A program made the position numbers and the translations under genes. Below are positions 32,651 to 33,964 of a DNA stretch of 33,964 nucleotides, one piece after another. The notes beneath the pieces are model-generated. The model did not search any database, had not been told where the DNA came from, and saw only the letters and a list, made by a program, of their open reading frames with translations. This DNA comes from an uncultured Prevotellaceae bacterium (GTDB lineage: Bacteria; Bacteroidota; Bacteroidia; Bacteroidales; Bacteroidaceae). Numbering within the stretch: the stretch's first letter is position 1; each line of letters opens with the position of its first letter. The stretch is from positions 1-33,964 of the forward strand of contig CACYKX010000018.1 in the NCBI GenBank assembly GCA_902775075.1, given 5' to 3'.

Positions 32651-33897
32651 TCGCTTAATTTATGGATAACCAACCCCGACCTGAGCTTGGGCTCAAACCA
32701 GGTAGCCTTGGGTGGCATAATCTTTCCACTATCGGCTATATTCATAATCTGACTCATCGTTACAGGATATAATGCTAGGGCACATCTCATCTCGCCAGAA
32801 TCTACACGATGCTTCAACTCCTTGAGCCCTCGCAACCCTCCTACAAAATCTATACGCTCGTCGGAGCGCAAATCGGTAATACCCAGCAGTTCATCAAGAA
32901 TGAGACGACTGGATATGTCTACGTCCAAAACTCCTATTGGATCGCTATCATTATATGTTCCTGACTTGGCCTTAAGGCTGTACCAGTTATTGTCTATATA
33001 TAGCGAAAATTCATGTAGTTGCTTGGGCTTGTATTCTTCTTTCCCTTTGTTTTCTACTATGAAATTTTTCTGCAAGGCTGTTAGGAACTGTCCCGAACTC
33101 ATCCCGTTCAAATCCTTTATCACACGGTTGTAGTCTAGTATCGTCAACTGACTGGCTTGGAAACAAACTGCCATGAAGTAGTTGTACTCTTCTTTTCCCG
33201 TATGCAGGGGATTATTCTTTGCCTTCTCGGCTCCCACAAGAGCTGCCGCGGCACTACGATGATGGCCATCGGCTATATAGAGACATGGCATCTTTGCAAA
33301 CTCTGATGTGATGGTTTCAATATCACGGTCTTCGCTTACCAGCCAGAGTTGATGACGAAAACCGTCTATCGGTGCTACGAAATCATACTCGGGTGCCTCT
33401 TGCGTATAGCGCATAATTAATTCGTCGAGTACGGAATTATCTGGATAGGCGAAAAATACGGGTTCTATGTTTGCATCACAAACTCGTATGTGCTTCATTC
33501 TGTCCTCTTCCTTATCTCGGCGTGTCAACTCGTGTTTCTTGATTACTCCATTCAGATAATCACCTACAAAAGCCCCTACTACCAAACCGTATTGTGTATT
33601 CCCGTCCATGGTCTGTGCATAGATGTAGTATTGTTCTTTTTCATCTTGAACAAGCCATCCTTTCTCTTGGAATTTCTTAAACTGTGCAGCGGCTTCCTCA
33701 TAAACACGAGGATCATGCTCTGAAGTTCCAGGCGCAAAATTTATCTCTGGCCTGATGACATGGTATAGGCTCTTCTCATTGGAACCAGCTTCTTCACGGG
33801 CTTCCTCGGAATTGAGCACATCGTAAGGGCGACACTCTACCTCCTCGACATATTGCTTCGGAGGCCGGACGCCTCTAAAAGGTTTTACAATAGGCAT
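32647..33897 (-). CDS. DUF1015 family protein
   Basis: A 416-residue cytosolic protein with the landmarks of DUF1015: the start VKPFRGVRPPKQYVEEVECR with PYDVLNSEEA, the LYHVIRPEI segment, GVIKKHELTRRDKEEDRMKH, and CLYIADGHHRSAAA with its conserved Asp and His pair. The biochemical activity is not established. In several Bacteroidota I recall it next to serA/serC, with a suspected link to serine metabolism; those genes would lie right of this window and cannot be checked here. It overlaps yigZ by four bases. Confidence 0.9.
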   Translation of the reverse strand: MPIVKPFRGVRPPKQYVEEVECRPYDVLNSEEAREEAGSNEKSLYHVIRPEINFAPGTSEHDPRVYEEAAAQFKKFQEKGWLVQDEKEQYYIYAQTMDGNTQYGLVVGAFVGDYLNGVIKKHELTRRDKEEDRMKHIRVCDANIEPVFFAYPDNSVLDELIMRYTQEAPEYDFVAPIDGFRHQLWLVSEDRDIETITSEFAKMPCLYIADGHHRSAAAALVGAEKAKNNPLHTGKEEYNYFMAVCFQASQLTILDYNRVIKDLNGMSSGQFLTALQKNFIVENKGKEEYKPKQLHEFSLYIDNNWYSLKAKSGTYNDSDPIGVLDVDISSRLILDELLGITDLRSDERIDFVGGLRGLKELKHRVDSGEMRCALALYPVTMSQIMNIADSGKIMPPKATWFEPKLRSGLVIHKLSE

Positions 33898-33964
33898 GAT
33901 ATCAGATTATTAAAGTTATATAGGTGTGTTTATGGTATGGTCTTCGGATTACTTGTTCACTTGG

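Overview
The window reads as a chromosomal segment of a Bacteroidota bacterium, most likely Prevotella/Segatella of the human gut type. The evidence is direct: a short primary sigma factor without the long N-terminal region, at least a dozen TAnnTTTG -7 boxes (four with a TTTG -33 element 19-20 bases upstream), almost no Shine-Dalgarno sequences, SPII lipoproteins, and families typical of the phylum (DUF5020, DUF5686, the smalltalk small protein, a GYF_2/DUF4339 protein, a two-subunit AddAB-like nuclease). Genus assignment is inference.

Layout. 1-2900 is an eroded accessory stretch: the 3' part of an alpha/beta hydrolase that runs in from outside, a small unknown ORF, an HD-domain gene that has lost its 3' two thirds, about 500 bases of inverted and direct repeats, and a lipoprotein gene split by an in-frame TGA. 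2899-7903 is a rightward cluster: valS, a clostripain-like lipoprotein peptidase and a GYF_2 membrane protein. 7908-10245 runs leftward: DUF2461, nth, an OmpH/Skp-like lipoprotein and a small conserved membrane protein. 10345-12613 is pepD plus a Cof-type HAD phosphatase, followed by a small two-helix membrane protein (12851), a DASS/SLC13 carboxylate transporter (13274) and the primary sigma factor (14995). Two identical tandem tRNA-Arg(ACG) genes lie at 15952-16130.

16338-17455 is a leftward pair (unknown cytosolic protein, DUF5020 outer membrane barrel). A secreted Cys/Lys heptad-repeat protein (17617), a tiny leftward unit that may encode 39 residues (18077), an AraC regulator (18344) and a GNAT-like protein (19360) follow. 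A GH51 alpha-L-arabinofuranosidase (20629-22614, minus) has no SusC/SusD neighbours. To its right are a smalltalk ORF with no usual start codon and a 38-residue small-protein unit. 23462-31856 is DUF5686 plus the coupled addA/addB-like genes, ended by a terminator shared with a converging tRNA-Ser(CGA). yigZ and a DUF1015 gene, overlapping by 4 bases, close the window.

Most of the window is housekeeping. I found no CRISPR array, prophage, intact insertion sequence, toxin-antitoxin pair or obvious new multi-gene system. The best leads for undescribed biology are small: the 39-residue unit at 18077-18232, the ATT-start smalltalk gene with an opposing promoter-like signal, the 38-residue unit at 23204, and the Cys/Lys repeat protein with 21-bp tandem DNA repeats.
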